A stretch of 45,399 nucleotides of DNA from Millisia brevis NBRC 105863 (lineage in GTDB: Bacteria; Actinomycetota; Actinomycetes; Mycobacteriales; Mycobacteriaceae), in assembly GCF_001552615.1 (NCBI RefSeq), contig NZ_BCRN01000014.1:1-45399 (forward strand). The letters are read 5' to 3'. The notes under the pieces were generated by a model. That model did no database searches and was not told where the DNA came from. It worked only from the letters and a program-made list of their open reading frames with translations. The position numbers and the translations under genes were made by a program. This document shows, piece after piece, positions 8,985-15,789 of the stretch (positions are counted from its first letter, which is position 1; each line of letters begins with the position of its first letter).

Positions 8985-9967
8985 GCGGTGACCTCGACAC
9001 CGATGCCCGCTCCGTCCGGCGCGCGGCCCGGGTGGTCAGCGTGCAGATCACGGTCGCGTCGTGCCTGCTGGTGCTGGCGATCGTCGTCGTCGCGATCCTG
9101 GTGGTCATCGATCAGTCGCGACCGGAGGAGTTGCTCGAACCCCGCGACCCGGGACAGAGCATCTACGTCGACGTCAACGAGATCCTGACCGCGCTCGTGA
9201 TCGCCGGCGTCCTGGCGATCTGCTTCGCCGGAGTCGTCAGTTGGCTGATCGCCCGTCGTGCGGTGCACCCCCTCGGTGAGGCCCTACGGGTGCAGCGCGC
9301 CTTCGTCGCCGATGCGAGCCACGAGCTGCGGACTCCGCTGGCTGTACTCGACGCGCGTATTCAGTTGCTGCAGCACCGCGCCCCGCCGCAGTCCGATGTC
9401 GCCGCGGGGTTGGGCGAACTGCGCGCCGACTCGCGCGCCCTGATCGAGATCGTCAATGATCTGCTGCTCGCGGCCGGCGGCGATCCCGGCGACCCGGCGG
9501 CGGCACCCACCGACGCCATCGCTGCGGCCGACAGCGCCGTCGACGCGCTGCGGGTGCTTGCCGACGCGCGGGATATCCGCCTGGTGTTCGAACACGGCGA
9601 CGCGGCGCCGGTACGGATGCCGGAGGCGAGCTTCCGACGCTGTGTGACCGCACTGGTCGACAATGCGATCGCCCACTCCAACGACGGAGCCGACGTCGTC
9701 GTCCGGGTGCTGGTCGAGGGTGGCTACGTCACCCTGCGGGTCGTCGACCACGGAAGCGGCATTCGGGGCATTCCACCGAGCCGCATTTTCGATCGCTTCG
9801 CCCACACCGACGCGTCGGCGGCGTCGAGCGGCGTGCGGCGCACCGGATTCGGCATCGGCCTCGCCCTGGTCCGCGACCTCGCGGTGCGGCACGGCGGCGA
9901 CGTCACGGTCACCGACACCTCCGAGCGGGGCACCACCATCGTTCTGCGTCTTCCCGTCGCTGCCTGA
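8981..9967 (+). CDS. sensor histidine kinase, partner of the preceding regulator
   Basis: A compact 328-residue kinase. Two transmembrane helices (about residues 20-42 and 65-90) enclose only a very short extracytoplasmic loop (about 22 residues, SRPEELLEPRDPGQSIYV), then comes the H-box FVADASHELRTPLAVL (His114), N-box ALVDNAIAHSND, G1 VVDHGSGI and G2 GFGIGLALVRDLAVRHGG. A loop this small makes periplasmic ligand binding unlikely, so the signal may be membrane-borne or come through a partner protein. It starts at a GTG that overlaps the stop of the response regulator (GTGA), giving coupled translation. Confidence 0.92.
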   Translation: MSGDLDTDARSVRRAARVVSVQITVASCLLVLAIVVVAILVVIDQSRPEELLEPRDPGQSIYVDVNEILTALVIAGVLAICFAGVVSWLIARRAVHPLGEALRVQRAFVADASHELRTPLAVLDARIQLLQHRAPPQSDVAAGLGELRADSRALIEIVNDLLLAAGGDPGDPAAAPTDAIAAADSAVDALRVLADARDIRLVFEHGDAAPVRMPEASFRRCVTALVDNAIAHSNDGADVVVRVLVEGGYVTLRVVDHGSGIRGIPPSRIFDRFAHTDASAASSGVRRTGFGIGLALVRDLAVRHGGDVTVTDTSERGTTIVLRLPVAA

Positions 9968-10076
9968 CCCCCGGCGGTGACTGCCGCATCACACCGAGGC
10001 CCGGGAGGCGGCCTTCTTCGACGTTTCTTGGAGACTGCGGCGCAGTATCGGAGATGACCGAAGGGAAGTCCAACCG

Positions 10077-10736
10077 ATGTACACGGCTCTCGCGCTCACC
10101 GCCGCCTCCGCCAATCCGCTCGATCCGACCGCGCTGCTGCACAGCTTCGGATCCTGGGCCCTGGCCGGCATCGCCGTGGTGGTGTTCATCGAGTCCGGTG
10201 TCCTGTTCCCTTTCCTCCCCGGCGACTCGCTGCTCGTCACCGCCGCGATCCTCGCCCCGGCGCTCGGGCTCTCGTCGCCGACCATCGCGATCGTCGCCAC
10301 GCTCGCGGCGATCGCCGGCGATCAGGTGGGCTACACCCTGGGGCGCCGCTTCGGACGCCGGCTCTTCACCCCCGACGCCCGGGTGCTGAAAACGTCGCGA
10401 CTCGAGGAGGCGGAGCGGTTCTTCGAACGCTACGGGCCCGCCGCGCTGGTGCTCGGCCGGTTCGTACCGGTCGTGCGCACCTATGTGCCGCTCGCGGCCG
10501 GTACCGCCGGCCTGCACTATCCGCGATTCCTGATGTGGAACGCCCTCGGCGGCAGCCTCTGGGCGTGCGGAATGGTCGCCGCCGGCGTCTTCCTGGGCGG
10601 TATTCCACTGGTCGCCAACCATATCGACGTGCTGATGATCGTCATCGTCGCCGTCTCGGTTCTGCCGATCGTGATCAACATCCTGCTGCGTCGGCGACGC
10701 GGACACACGACGGTTGCGAGCGATCTGAGCCGGTGA
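10077..10736 (+). CDS. DedA-family (SNARE-associated/VTT) membrane protein
   Basis: A 219-residue membrane protein of the DedA family. Typical features: FIESGVLFPFLPGDSLLVTA near the N-terminus, a GDQVGYTLGRRFGRRL segment, and GRFVPVVRTYVPLAAGTAG with the conserved Arg in the second re-entrant region. DedA proteins belong to the VTT superfamily; bacterial members recycle undecaprenyl phosphate or phospholipids across the membrane. The ATG at 10077 has GGGAAG about 8 bases upstream. It follows the kinase by 109 bases on the same strand and may be read through from it, but its function does not obviously belong to iron uptake. Confidence 0.9.
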   Translation: MYTALALTAASANPLDPTALLHSFGSWALAGIAVVVFIESGVLFPFLPGDSLLVTAAILAPALGLSSPTIAIVATLAAIAGDQVGYTLGRRFGRRLFTPDARVLKTSRLEEAERFFERYGPAALVLGRFVPVVRTYVPLAAGTAGLHYPRFLMWNALGGSLWACGMVAAGVFLGGIPLVANHIDVLMIVIVAVSVLPIVINILLRRRRGHTTVASDLSR

Positions 10737-10761
10737 GGGCCGGCCCTCCCGACGCGGATAG

Positions 10762-10775
10762 TTGATTACAGTCGG
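10762..10775. promoter_or_regulatory. 14-bp palindromic operator, distal site of tyramine oxidase gene
   Basis: TTGATTACAGTCGG. It matches the site TCGATTACAGCCGG at 14104-14117 and, less closely, the TGAC-N6-GTCA-type sites at 10877 and 14220. Its start lies 115 bases upstream of the proximal site, nearly the same spacing as in the second copy (116). Probable binding site of the TetR protein encoded at 13368-14075 (inference). Confidence 0.5.
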
Positions 10776-10805
10776 GTTTCTGGCCGATGGGCGACGCGCG
10801 GAGTT

Positions 10806-10835
10806 GTGTTAAGTCGCGTGAAAAGGCGGTAAATC
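10806..10835 (+). promoter_or_regulatory. GlnR-like repeated GTnA box upstream of tyramine oxidase gene
   Basis: GTTAA, GTGAA and GTAAA recur at about one helical turn, and the block is conserved with the better copy at 14149-14177. GlnR half-sites are of the form GTnAC/GAAAC at 11-bp spacing. Here the C of each half-site is lost, so binding would be weaker than at the second copy, or the block may instead be a conserved promoter element. Confidence 0.3.
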
Positions 10836-10876
10836 AGCGGGCTTCGAGTTGTGGGCATGGCCGATTTCGAGAAAAG

Positions 10877-10890
10877 CTGACTGTAGTCAA
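10877..10890. promoter_or_regulatory. palindromic operator, proximal site of tyramine oxidase gene
   Basis: CTGACTGTAGTCAA, with arms TGACT/AGTCA around GT, ends 32 bases before the ATG. It corresponds in position to TTGACCACGGTCAA at 14220-14233. A repressor bound here would sit over or just downstream of the promoter. Confidence 0.55.
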
Positions 10891-10922
10891 GATTTCGGAT
10901 CAGCTCCTCGGAAGGAACCGTC

Positions 10923-12071
10923 ATGACCGATCCAGTAGGGGATTCCTCACTGTCGTTTCTCTATCTCGATGAAGCCGCCATGATCGAGGCAGGGGCCACC
11001 GACATCGCCGCGTGCATCGACGTCATGGAGGAGACCTTTGTTCTCCTGCGCGACGGCGACTTTCGCATGGCCGGCGCCAATGGCTCCTCCCACGGCGCGA
11101 TGATCGAATTTCCGCAGAACCCGACGTTTCCCGGAATGCCCGCCGACGGACCGGACCGCCGCTTCATGGCGATGCCCGCCTACCTCGGCGGGCGTTTCCA
11201 GATGACCGGCATGAAGTGGTACGGGTCGAATGTGGACAACCGCGAGCACGGACTGCCGCGCTCGCTGCATCTGGTCGTCCTGAACGACAAGGACACCGGC
11301 GCTCCGCTCGCCCTGATGGCCGGCAACCTGATCAGTGCCTACCGCACGGCGGCCGTGCCGGGGCTCGGCGTCAAGCATCTCGCCGCCCGGGATGCGACCA
11401 CGGTGGCGGTGATCGGCCCGGGTGTCATGGCCAAGACCACGGTCGAGGCGATTCTGGCGGTGCGGCCGGGTGTGCACACCCTGAAGATCAAGGGGCGCAG
11501 CCGCGCTTCGATCGACAGCTTCCGCGAGTACTTCACCGCCACGTACCCGCAGATCACCACGATCGAGGTCGTCGACAGCATCGAGGCGGCGATCGAGGAC
11601 GCCGACGTGATCATCTCGGCCGTCACCACCGGCAGCGGTGGGCCCACGACGTTCCCGCACTATCGCGAGGAGTGGATCAAGCCGGGCGCGATCGTACTCT
11701 GTCTGGCCGCAGCGCATTTCGACGACGACTTCCTGATCGAACGGGCCCGCAATGTCGTCGACAGCCACGGGCTCTACGAAGCCTGGCACGAGGAATACGG
11801 CGTCACCGGCTACCAGGCCTTCGGCATCATCGGCTGCCATATGTACGACCTCGCGCACGCGGGCCGCCTCGACCTGTCGACGATCGAGCAGATCGCGGAC
11901 ATCGCACAGGCGGAGGGACCGAAACGACGCAGCGAGGACGAGATCATCGTCTACTCGGTCGGCGGCATGCCGGTCGAGGATGTCGCCTGGGGCACAACGG
12001 TATACCGCAACGCTCTGGAACGGGGAATCGGACAACGGCTGCGCTACTGGGACAGTCCGACGCTGGTCTGA
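10923..12071 (+). CDS. tyramine oxidase subunit B-like protein (ornithine cyclodeaminase/mu-crystallin family)
   Basis: A 382-residue member of the ornithine cyclodeaminase/mu-crystallin family, with a Rossmann nucleotide-binding site (TVAVIGPGVMAKTTVEAIL) and the family block KWYGSNVDNREHGLPRS ... LNDKDTGAPLALMAGNLISAYRTAAVPG. This subgroup is commonly annotated in actinomycetes as tyramine oxidase subunit B; the reaction has not been inferred beyond amine metabolism with NAD(P). The ATG at 10923 has GGAAGG 8 bases upstream. The flavoprotein oxidase gene follows 44 bases later and surely belongs to the same operon. Two palindromes upstream match two upstream of amt, so a shared regulator, probably the TetR at 13368-14075, controls it. 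Confidence 0.8.
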   Translation: MTDPVGDSSLSFLYLDEAAMIEAGATDIAACIDVMEETFVLLRDGDFRMAGANGSSHGAMIEFPQNPTFPGMPADGPDRRFMAMPAYLGGRFQMTGMKWYGSNVDNREHGLPRSLHLVVLNDKDTGAPLALMAGNLISAYRTAAVPGLGVKHLAARDATTVAVIGPGVMAKTTVEAILAVRPGVHTLKIKGRSRASIDSFREYFTATYPQITTIEVVDSIEAAIEDADVIISAVTTGSGGPTTFPHYREEWIKPGAIVLCLAAAHFDDDFLIERARNVVDSHGLYEAWHEEYGVTGYQAFGIIGCHMYDLAHAGRLDLSTIEQIADIAQAEGPKRRSEDEIIVYSVGGMPVEDVAWGTTVYRNALERGIGQRLRYWDSPTLV

Positions 12072-12115
12072 TTCGACCGCGACCGTCGAATACGGAAGGG
12101 CAGGAGGTTACCGTG

Positions 12116-13282
12116 ATGAAGCAGGTGGACATCGTCGTGATCGGTGCCGGCAGCCTCGGTGCGATGGCGCTGTGGCAACTCGGCCACCGATCCGATCTGC
12201 GGGTGCTCGGTATCGAGCGATACGGCCCGGTCAATAGGCACGGCTCGTACGCCGGCGAATCCCGGCTGTTCCGCACCGCCGTCAAGGAGGGGCGGATCTT
12301 CAACGACCTCGCCGACCGCTCGGTGGGGCTGTGGCAGGACCTGGAGGAGCGGACGGGTCGCTCGATCCGGCTGCCCTGCGGGGCCTTGAGTATCGGCCCA
12401 CCCGACATCGCACCGATGGCCGCCACCGCGCGGGTGATCGACGAGTTCGGCATACCGCATCGGATGCTCGACGAACGGCAGTTGCGCGACGAGTACCCGC
12501 AATTCGCCATCGACGCGGGGGATATCGGCATCCTCGACATTCGCGGTGGGGCGCTGCGGCCCGAGGTGGCCGTCTTCTCCGCGCTCCAGGTCGCCGAGGA
12601 GCATGGCGTTGACATGTGGTACGGGACAGAGGTTGTCGATATCGCTCCCGAGGAGACCGGCGTCGTGGTGACCACGGGGACCACGACGGTGCGGGCCGAT
12701 CGGGTGATCGTCACCGCCGGCTCGTGGACGACCGAGCTGCTCCCCGAATTGGCCGGGCTGATCGACGTTCGGCCGATCGGGCTGACCTGGGCGATGCCCA
12801 CGGACATCGCCCGGTACACACCGGAGTATCTGCCGGTGTTCCTGCGGGATCGGGTCGAGCCGGACGGCTCGATCGTCCACTGGTTCGGCACCCCGACCCT
12901 CGACGGGTACAGCATCAAGATCGGCCTGTATCCGGAACGGTGGGATGTCGTATCGGCCGTGTCGGACGTCCCGAAGGCCTATACCGAGGAGCGGCTCGAC
13001 GAGATCGGGCCGCGCTTGGTCGAGTGCATGCCGGGGCTGATGGGTGCGCCGGTGCGCGCGTCGGTGCACCACGACGGCTATACCGGCAACGCGGTGCCCG
13101 TCGTCGAACGGTTCGGGGGAGGCCGGGTCATCGTCGCCGCCGGCCTGTCGGGCAACGGGTTCAAGTTCGCACCCGCCTACGGGCTGATGCTTGCCCAGCT
13201 GGCCATCGGCGACGAATCGGATCTGCTGCGACCGGAGTTTGCCGCCGACCGACATCCGGAGCGCGGCCCCGTCGCGGGATGA
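12116..13282 (+). CDS. FAD-dependent amine oxidase of the SolA/MSOX family
   Basis: A 388-residue DAO-fold flavoprotein: N-terminal FAD-binding motif VIGAGSLGAMALWQL, then RHGSYAGESRLFRTA and the C-terminal VIVAAGLSGNGFKFAPAYG typical of monomeric sarcosine oxidase and N-methyltryptophan oxidase (SolA). These enzymes oxidise secondary or primary amines with O2, giving H2O2. The covalent-flavin Cys of MSOX/SolA, just before the YT of the C-terminal motif, is replaced here (HHDGYTGNAVPV), so FAD is probably bound non-covalently. The ATG at 12116 has AGGAGG 8 bases upstream; GTG at 12113 is the alternative. With the gene before it, it likely forms an amine (tyramine-like) oxidation unit feeding ammonium to the cell. 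Confidence 0.85.
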   Translation: MKQVDIVVIGAGSLGAMALWQLGHRSDLRVLGIERYGPVNRHGSYAGESRLFRTAVKEGRIFNDLADRSVGLWQDLEERTGRSIRLPCGALSIGPPDIAPMAATARVIDEFGIPHRMLDERQLRDEYPQFAIDAGDIGILDIRGGALRPEVAVFSALQVAEEHGVDMWYGTEVVDIAPEETGVVVTTGTTTVRADRVIVTAGSWTTELLPELAGLIDVRPIGLTWAMPTDIARYTPEYLPVFLRDRVEPDGSIVHWFGTPTLDGYSIKIGLYPERWDVVSAVSDVPKAYTEERLDEIGPRLVECMPGLMGAPVRASVHHDGYTGNAVPVVERFGGGRVIVAAGLSGNGFKFAPAYGLMLAQLAIGDESDLLRPEFAADRHPERGPVAG

Positions 13283-13367
13283 CCGCCGCCCGGGTTCGCC
13301 GGCTCGGGGTGTTCCGGCCGACCGTTGCGTGGCGAAGGTTGCGGCGCTGACGTACGCGGGCGGCAGG

Positions 13368-14075
13368 TCAGGGGCCGGGGGTGGCGATCACGGTGGCGAG
13401 GTAGGCGCGGGTGGCCCGCTTCGCCCGATCGACGAGGACCGGGTCCGGAGTGGCAGCGCGTCCGTCGACGTGCGCGAACCGGGTGAGGCGATCGGCGATC
13501 TCCACCAGCACCAGCAGGTCGTTGTCGTCGCCGAGGAAGGTCATGCCCAGCTGCTCGACCGTCTCGCGCACGAGCAGGCCCAGGTAGCGGTTGGCTTCGA
13601 GTTCGGTGATCCGGACCGGCGTCGGCAGTTGGTGGACCATCCACAACATCCGGGCCGACGGCGCCTCGAAGAATCGCACGATCGCGTCGACGAGACGGTC
13701 GGCGGCGTCCTGCCACACGGCGCTCGGCTGCGCGAACTCCCGATCGCCGACACCGTAGATCCGTCGGATGCCCAACTGCCGCAGACACTGGACGACCGCT
13801 TCGGAGTTCTCGAAGTAGCTGTAGAAGGTGCCGGTGGGCATCCCGGCCCGTTCGGCGATCAGGTGCGGACCGTGCAGGACCGCCTCGAGGCCCTGCTCCT
13901 CGAGGACCGCCTGGGCCGCCTGCAGGACATCCAGTACGCGTTGCCAACTGCGCGACTGTTCGGGCGTGCGCCGCAGCAGCGGAAGCAGCGACGCGCGCTC
14001 GTCGTCGCCGAGGCGATCGGAGACCACCCGCTGGGCCGGTGCCTCCGTCGGTTCCGCCGCACACATGGCGCTCAT
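13368..14075 (-). CDS. TetR-family regulator of the amine oxidase block
   Basis: A 235-residue TetR-type protein. The DNA-binding segment is preserved (VLEEQGLEAVLHGPHLIAERAGMPTGTFYSYFENSEAVVQ), preceded by an unusually long N-terminal stretch of about 55 residues. The C-terminal domain is helical (AIVRFFEAPSARMLWMVHQL). I chose ATG at 14075; ATG at 14066 is close behind. It converges on the flavoprotein gene and diverges from amt. A palindrome at 14104-14117 lies 29 bases upstream of its start, and related sites precede the amine oxidase operon, which suggests it represses both itself and the oxidase genes, with an amine as inducer (inference). Confidence 0.85.
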   Translation of the reverse strand: MSAMCAAEPTEAPAQRVVSDRLGDDERASLLPLLRRTPEQSRSWQRVLDVLQAAQAVLEEQGLEAVLHGPHLIAERAGMPTGTFYSYFENSEAVVQCLRQLGIRRIYGVGDREFAQPSAVWQDAADRLVDAIVRFFEAPSARMLWMVHQLPTPVRITELEANRYLGLLVRETVEQLGMTFLGDDNDLLVLVEIADRLTRFAHVDGRAATPDPVLVDRAKRATRAYLATVIATPGP

Positions 14076-14103
14076 GCTAACCCCGGCCCCGGACGCCGAA
14101 TAG

Positions 14104-14117
14104 TCGATTACAGCCGG
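14104..14117. promoter_or_regulatory. palindromic operator between the TetR gene and amt
   Basis: TCGATTACAGCCGG, 11 of 14 bases identical in place to TTGATTACAGTCGG at 10762-10775 and embedded in a longer similar block (GATTACAG[TC]CGGGTT). It is 29-42 bases upstream of the TetR gene start, a normal place for autorepression. Confidence 0.5.
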
Positions 14118-14150
14118 GTTCGTCGGGTGTGACCAGGGTCCCCTCGTCGT

Positions 14151-14177
14151 GTTACGTCCGGTGACAAGGATGTAAAC
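14151..14177 (+). promoter_or_regulatory. candidate GlnR box upstream of amt
   Basis: GTTAC-gtccg-GTGAC-aaggat-GTAAAC: three GTnA(C)-type half-sites spaced 10 and 11 bases apart. In Mycobacteriales and Streptomyces GlnR binds GTnAC-n6-GAAAC pairs on one helical face and activates amt under nitrogen limitation. The distance to the amt start (about 230 bases) is long but allows activation of a distal promoter. Confidence 0.45.
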
Positions 14178-14219
14178 CCAGTCATCTCGGCTTGTGCCGG
14201 ACGAATCGGACATTGAAAC

Positions 14220-14233
14220 TTGACCACGGTCAA
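14220..14233. promoter_or_regulatory. perfect-arm palindrome TTGACC-AC-GGTCAA
   Basis: A 14-bp inverted repeat with six perfectly paired bases per arm, the best of the four related sites. It stands 116 bases after the site at 14104, as 10877 stands 115 bases after 10762. It lies about 45 bases before the relic gene start and 175 bases before amt. Confidence 0.6.
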
Positions 14234-14262
14234 TATTCGACAACCGCTGCCGGCGCCGATCA

Positions 14263-14350
14263 CGAGGAAGCAGACACCATCACCGGCACCGCGGCCGTTG
14301 GTCGCGCGTATTGACCCGGATGAAGCCGCCATGATCGAGGCGGGGGACCG
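14263..14350 (+). pseudogene. relic of a second tyramine oxidase subunit B 5' end
   Basis: The segment GATGAAGCCGCCATGATCGA (14319-14338) and its continuation are identical over 23 bases to 10968-10990 inside the tyramine oxidase subunit B gene and read DEAAMIEAG in the same way. Upstream, GAGGAAGCAGACACCATCACCGG aligns with CTCGGAAGGAACCGTCATGACCGA at the start of that gene: the ribosome site survives, but the ATG is ATC and the interval to DEAAMIEAG is 5 bases shorter, shifting the frame. After about 14350 the similarity stops. I read it as the remnant of a decayed paralogue whose promoter region also remains (14101-14262). It cannot make a useful protein. Confidence 0.65.
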
Positions 14351-14407
14351 ATCGCTGCGCAGCGAAATCCGTCCACCGCCGTACTCTTCACCTCGAACGG
14401 AAACTCA

Positions 14408-15661
14408 ATGCCTGCAGCTGATCTCGCATGGATGCTGGCCGCTTTCGGCCTGGTCCTGCTGATGTTCCCCGGGCTGGCGCTGTTCTACAGCGGCATGCTC
14501 AACGGTCGTAGCGTCCTGAACATGTTCATGATGGTCCTCGGGGCCGCGGCGGTCACGAGCGTGCTGTACGTGCTGTTCGTGCACGGCATGGTCGTCGGCA
14601 ACTCGGTCGGCGGCTGGGGAATCATCGGTAATCCGTTGGAATTCCTCGGCTTCCACGACTTCATGACCGACTCCGGCGAGGGCGACATCATCGGCGCCGA
14701 CGCCTTCTGGGGTGCCTTCTACCTTCTCTTCGCCGCGATCAGCATCGGCATCGTCGCCTCGGGCGCGGCCGGTCGCATGAAGTTCGGTGCGTGGCTGGTC
14801 TTCTCGGGCCTGTGGATCATCCTGGTCTACGCACCCCTCGCGCACTGGGTCTTCACCTTCAGCGACCCGGACGCCGGCTACGTCGGCGGTTGGATGCGCA
14901 ATGTCCTCGGTCTGCACGACTATGCCGGCGGCACCGCGGTGCACATGAACGCCGGTGCCTCGGCCGTCGCGCTCGCCCTGGTGCTCGGACCCCGCACGGC
15001 CCCCGTCGGCCGCCCGCACAGCCTGCCCCTGGTCCTCATCGGTGGCGGCATCCTGTTCTTCGGCTGGATCGGCTTCAACGGCGGTACCGCCGGCGGCGCC
15101 AACTTCCTGGCCAACTACGTCGTGCTGACCACGCTGCTCGCCGGCTTCGCGGGCATCCTCGGCTACGTTCTCGTCGAGCGGATCCGCCGCGGATACTCCA
15201 CCGTCCTGGGCCTGGTCACCGGCATGATCTCCGGCCTGGTGGGCATCACCCCGTCGGCCGACGCGGTCAGCCCCATCGGCGCGATCGCGGTCGGCTTCCT
15301 GTCCGCCGCGGTGGTCGCTCTGATCATCACCTGGAAGGAGCGCGCCAAGATCGACGACTCGCTGGACGCGTTCTCGGTGCACGGCATCGGCGGCATCGTC
15401 GGTGCGCTGTTCGTGGTCTTCTTCGGTGCCGCCGCGGCTCCGGGCGGGGTCCAGGGCGTCTTCTTCGGCGGTGACTGGGCGCTGCTCGGCAAGGAACTGG
15501 TGGCGATCGCGGTCACGCTGATCTATGCCTTCGGCGTCACCTGGTTGATCGCGACGGTCATGAACCGGATCTCGCCGATTCGCGTCAGCGACGAGGTGGA
15601 GAGTGCGGGTCTCGACGCGAGCCTGCACGCCGAGACCGCCTACGACCTCAGCCCGCGCTGA
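14408..15661 (+). CDS. amt: ammonium transporter, Amt family
   Basis: A 417-residue Amt/MEP/Rh-family channel with about eleven membrane helices. Recognisable blocks include MFPGLALFYSGMLNGRSVLN near the N-terminus, GGTAVHMNAGASAVALAL with the first pore His, WIGFNGGTAGGANFLANYV, and VHGIGGIVGALFVVFFG with the second pore His. It conducts NH3/NH4+ into the cell. No glnK/PII or glnD gene follows, unlike the usual amt-glnB-glnD order in actinomycetes, so this is likely an extra Amt. Its upstream region carries a GlnR-like box and a decayed copy of the amine oxidase control region, which suggests co-control with amine degradation. Transcription probably ends at the hairpin at 15716-15753. Confidence 0.95.
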   Translation: MPAADLAWMLAAFGLVLLMFPGLALFYSGMLNGRSVLNMFMMVLGAAAVTSVLYVLFVHGMVVGNSVGGWGIIGNPLEFLGFHDFMTDSGEGDIIGADAFWGAFYLLFAAISIGIVASGAAGRMKFGAWLVFSGLWIILVYAPLAHWVFTFSDPDAGYVGGWMRNVLGLHDYAGGTAVHMNAGASAVALALVLGPRTAPVGRPHSLPLVLIGGGILFFGWIGFNGGTAGGANFLANYVVLTTLLAGFAGILGYVLVERIRRGYSTVLGLVTGMISGLVGITPSADAVSPIGAIAVGFLSAAVVALIITWKERAKIDDSLDAFSVHGIGGIVGALFVVFFGAAAAPGGVQGVFFGGDWALLGKELVAIAVTLIYAFGVTWLIATVMNRISPIRVSDEVESAGLDASLHAETAYDLSPR

Positions 15662-15664
15662 CCT

Positions 15665-15712
15665 GTCGTTCGACCCGACAGTCTTTCGACCCGGCAGTCT
15701 TTCGACCCGACA
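15665..15712 (+). repeat. three tandem 16-bp repeats after amt
   Basis: Three head-to-tail copies of GTCTTTCGACCCGACA, starting 3 bases after the amt stop: unit 1 differs at one base (GTCGTTCG...), unit 2 at one base (...CCGGCA). No coding role. It directly precedes the strong hairpin at 15716-15753. Confidence 0.85.
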
Positions 15713-15715
15713 CCG

Positions 15716-15753
15716 ACGCGTGCGGCACCGTTTCGATCCGGTGCCGCACGCGT
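15716..15753. terminator. strong hairpin between convergent amt and thioesterase genes
   Basis: A perfect 15-bp inverted repeat, ACGCGTGCGGCACCG and its complement, with an 8-base loop (TTTCGATC). It lies between convergent genes and can act on both strands. There is no T-run, which is common for actinobacterial terminators. Confidence 0.75.
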
Positions 15754-15789
15754 TCGGCGTTGTCGGGGTCGGGCCGATGCGCCGGCGGC

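Noticed and set aside
10981-10996. Second ATG inside the tyramine oxidase gene as its true start
   Set aside because: The ATG at 10923 has a good ribosome site, and the family N-terminus (FLYLDEAAMIEAG) precedes the internal ATG.
14220-14462. An 80-codon open frame containing DEAAMIEAG upstream of and into amt
   Set aside because: The DEAAMIEAG part is the relic of the duplicated gene; the rest runs out of frame into amt. Not a functional gene.
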